In this document: in pieces, positions 62,053 through 64,000 of the stretch
Layout of the letters: each line of letters opens with the position of its first letter
How positions within the stretch are numbered: the stretch's first letter is position 1
Assembly (NCBI RefSeq): GCF_000342005.1
Contig: NZ_AOHO01000047.1
Location: forward strand, 124,001-188,000
DNA from: Amycolatopsis decaplanina DSM 44594
GTDB lineage: Bacteria; Actinomycetota; Actinomycetes; Mycobacteriales; Pseudonocardiaceae
Direction of reading: 5' to 3'
Length of the DNA: 64,000 nucleotides
Notes under the pieces: model-generated
Database searches by the model: none
Told to the model about the DNA's origin: nothing
Seen by the model: only the letters and a program-made list of their open reading frames with translations
Made by a program: the position numbers and the translations under genes

Positions 62053-62480
62053 AATGGGCCACGCGCGCAGGTATCCACATCGACCGTGCCGCCTGCGCCT
62101 GGCTGATCCGCCGCGCGATCGATCCCGACGCCGGGTTCGTGTTCGTCACCGATCCGGCCGATGTGCCGCCGGATGCCACGCCGTTCGACATGCGTGGTGT
62201 CGACCTCGGCCACCACGGCGGAGATTGCAGCTTCGAAACCATCCTGCGCCGCCACGACATCACCGACCCGGTCCTGTGGCGTATCGCCGAAATCGTCCAC
62301 GAAGCCGACCTCGACGATGAACGTTACGACGCTCCCGAAGCCCCGGGACTCGATGTCATCCTCCGCGGTCTCTCCATGATCGGCGACGATGAAAACACTC
62401 TCAGCGTCACCAAGCCTCTCTTCGACGGCCTCTACGAGTACTACCACCGCGCCGGGCTCCTCGGCCGCGAACCAGCCTGA
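62049..62480 (+). CDS. chrB: ChrB C-terminal-domain protein
   Basis: 143-residue protein of the ChrB C-terminal domain: KWATRAGIHIDRAACAWLIRRAIDPDAGFVFV and GVDLGHHGGDCSFETILRRHDI. The conserved His/Cys/Asp residues may bind metal. Coupled to the preceding gene. With ChrA broken, its job here is uncertain. Confidence 0.85.
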   Translation: MKWATRAGIHIDRAACAWLIRRAIDPDAGFVFVTDPADVPPDATPFDMRGVDLGHHGGDCSFETILRRHDITDPVLWRIAEIVHEADLDDERYDAPEAPGLDVILRGLSMIGDDENTLSVTKPLFDGLYEYYHRAGLLGREPA

Positions 62481-62710
62481 CCGCCCGGAACCACCACGCT
62501 GCGCCGGAGAAACACCATTGGGGCGGTGCGGCGAGCACGCGCACCGCTCGCCATGGGGCACCGTCCGGGCGAGACGCAGCACATGCGGCGCGAGTTTTAA
62601 GAATCGGTCAGGTATTACCGACGACCCTTGACGACGAACCCGTTCTTCGTACGGTTGACGAGCTCGTGAAGATCGAGCAACAGATGGGCGAAGCTGTTTG
62701 GCCTAGGTGA

Positions 62711-64000
62711 TCAAAACCAATCCGTTGCCGTTGTACCGTCTGGCTCGAGACCAAGCCGGCAAATTCGTTGCCAGTGGGGGTCATTGGAAAAGGCATCTAC
62801 TATCATCATCAGACCGTTGGCATTCCCTGCGTCTGTTATGCGTCGCGCCAATCGAACTGCCTCTTCCTCCTCCCCGTTCCTGCCACGTGAGACGATTAGC
62901 ATCTCAAAGGCAAACGGGTCCCCGGCCAGCGCTGCTCGTTCCGCGAGAGCCTCCGCCTCATCGCGGTTGCCCTTGTCTTCACACACTTCCGACAAGAGAG
63001 CAAGGTCACTCGCGCTAGCTGAGCGCCCTGCGGATTCTGCTTCGGAGATACGTTCTCGGAGGTTCTGCTCAAGCTTATCTGGACCGCCACTTCGCTGCTG
63101 GATGTCCGCCAATGGCCGTCGGGTGACGGTCTGAACACCATTCTTCGCCCGCGCACGGAGTTCTGCAGCTTCGCGTTGATCGCCGGCTTCGGCGCGCAGG
63201 CGTGCTAGCTGTCTGAGTGGTCGGGTCCGCGTGATCCCGGCCGCTTCGACCGCTTCGCGCAACCACTGTTCCGCGCGGGCGTTGTCTCCTGCCGATTCAG
63301 CTAGCTGCGCCAGGATTTGCAGAGCTCTGGCATCGTGCTGGTCTGCCGCCGCCAATAGCCATCGTTCCGCGTTCTCGGTCTTGCCACGGGCGTCGAGAAG
63401 GCGTGCCAGTTCGATCTGCGCAGTTGAGTTCCCAAGTTTCGCAGCGCGGTGGTAGTGGGTTTCGGCTTGTTCGAAGTTGCCGGATCGGGCGTGCATCTCA
63501 CCGAGCAGAACGAGTGCTTGGAGGTTCCCGAATTCCGCGGCTCGCTCGAACAACATGGCTGCGTGCCGGAGGCGCCACCGGTCTGCCGCGGCAGAGCCGA
63601 GCGACAGGAGGACCGCGGTGTCCGCGAAGTGATCACGCGCTGCCTGCCAGAACTCCGCTGGTGGGACCTCGAAGTATCGGCTCGTCCTGCCCCACTGCGC
63701 CAGGTAGTCACTCAAGGTGAAGCCAGGGTTGTCGGTCGTGCTCTGCCCTGGTTTCTGTCTCCGTCGCACCACGAGTCCAGATGCCCCGCGACACATCGCG
63801 CCGGCGAAAGTCAATGCCTGGTCCAGCCAGTGGCCGCTGGCCGACTGCCATTCGGAGTCGGACAGGTAGCCGGGCGCCGCGTGCTCCAGGAAGGATCGAG
63901 GTGAGTCCTGGGCATCGACCAACCGCCGGACGTCGAGTACGGCGTTGATGACCGCCTGAGCAGGAGACGGAGCAGCTTGATAACGCTCCACCATGGCCGG
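62711..64000 (-). CDS. TPR/Sel1-rich protein, probable C-terminus of a STAND-type ATPase (5' end beyond the window)
   Basis: At least 427 residues from an ATG at 63994, but the frame continues to the edge, so the N-terminal part is missing. An unknown helical segment (FLEHAAPGYLSDSEWQSASGHWLDQALTFAG) precedes TPR/Sel1-like helical repeats (about 145-420). This C-terminal pattern follows NACHT/STAND ATPase modules in actinobacterial proteins; the ATPase domain is not visible here. Confidence 0.65.
   Translation of the reverse strand, partial: PAMVERYQAAPSPAQAVINAVLDVRRLVDAQDSPRSFLEHAAPGYLSDSEWQSASGHWLDQALTFAGAMCRGASGLVVRRRQKPGQSTTDNPGFTLSDYLAQWGRTSRYFEVPPAEFWQAARDHFADTAVLLSLGSAAADRWRLRHAAMLFERAAEFGNLQALVLLGEMHARSGNFEQAETHYHRAAKLGNSTAQIELARLLDARGKTENAERWLLAAADQHDARALQILAQLAESAGDNARAEQWLREAVEAAGITRTRPLRQLARLRAEAGDQREAAELRARAKNGVQTVTRRPLADIQQRSGGPDKLEQNLRERISEAESAGRSASASDLALLSEVCEDKGNRDEAEALAERAALAGDPFAFEMLIVSRGRNGEEEEAVRLARRITDAGNANGLMMIVDAFSNDPHWQRICRLGLEPDGTTATDWF

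Noticed and set aside
62615..62710. Short frame ending VLRTVDELVKIEQQMGEAVWPR
   Set aside because: Looks protein-like but has no start codon with a ribosome site and is about 30 codons long; possibly the end of a lost gene.
1..64000. tRNA, rRNA and CRISPR search by eye
   Set aside because: No T-arm consensus, rRNA-like stretch or regularly spaced direct repeats were noticed; a covariance search was not possible.

Overview
This is a high-GC actinobacterial chromosome segment. Coding third positions are strongly G/C, GTG and TTG starts are frequent, and 1-14 nt start/stop overlaps are common. The mix of stressosome genes, STAS/RsbW proteins, ECF sigma, PadR, PucR, MarR, LppY-type lipoprotein and ChrB-like proteins, plus two very long perfect GC-rich hairpins, suggests Pseudonocardiaceae, perhaps Amycolatopsis. 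The genus is an inference. I saw no rRNA, tRNA or CRISPR array.

Layout. 0-4.6 kb: two GT4 glycosyltransferases (the first runs off the left edge), a DUF4383 membrane protein, an SDR enzyme, a HemK-like methyltransferase and a CDGSH protein. 4.6-13.2 kb: a heme-oxygenase-like iron protein, a GCS2 ligase coupled to an FAD/Rieske oxidoreductase, then an ATP-grasp / CocE hydrolase / HSL-type hydrolase operon and a DUF6098 protein. 13.2-13.6 kb: a MITE-like element with terminal inverted repeats. 13.6-30 kb: mostly single housekeeping or stress genes (second GCS2, universal stress protein, STAS, PucR, AlkD-like, PadR plus VOC, secreted GH5, isochorismatase fold, aldo/keto reductase, PhzF, GNAT, ChrB-N, lipoprotein, secreted endonuclease I).

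30-47 kb is an accessory region. It holds a Nudix hydrolase, a DUF6228-like protein, a small inverted-repeat element, an amidase, a probable two-gene CBASS anti-phage locus (CD-NTase-like nucleotidyltransferase facing a membrane SAVED effector), an ECF42-type sigma module (YCII protein, sigma factor, AhpD-like protein, VOC), DUF4037 and DUF3100 genes, a divergent NRAMP-like transporter operon with two PRC-barrel-type proteins, and a scatter of gene remnants (recombinase, acyltransferase, Nudix, IS110, pentapeptide repeat).

47-53.3 kb is a signalling block: a MarR regulator, a palindromic operator over a promoter, and a tightly overlapping stressosome operon rsbR-rsbS-rsbT-(RsbT/PP2C fusion)-(RsbU-like phosphatase). 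It is followed by another PP2C-like gene and an RsbW-like kinase that converge on a terminator hairpin. 53.5-62.5 kb contains a frameshifted nucleotidyltransferase, a second copy of the MITE-like repeat, a two-component system, DUF2231 and PAP2 membrane proteins, and a chromate-type locus. There the transporter gene chrA is broken and abuts a LigD-type ligase remnant, while the divergent membrane protein / DUF1259 lipoprotein / split chrB operon is intact. The right edge carries a truncated TPR-rich protein that looks like the C-terminus of a STAND-type ATPase.

The strongest candidate for an unusual system is the CBASS locus (33.7-35.9 kb). The stressosome block, the repeat family and the decayed chromate locus are next.
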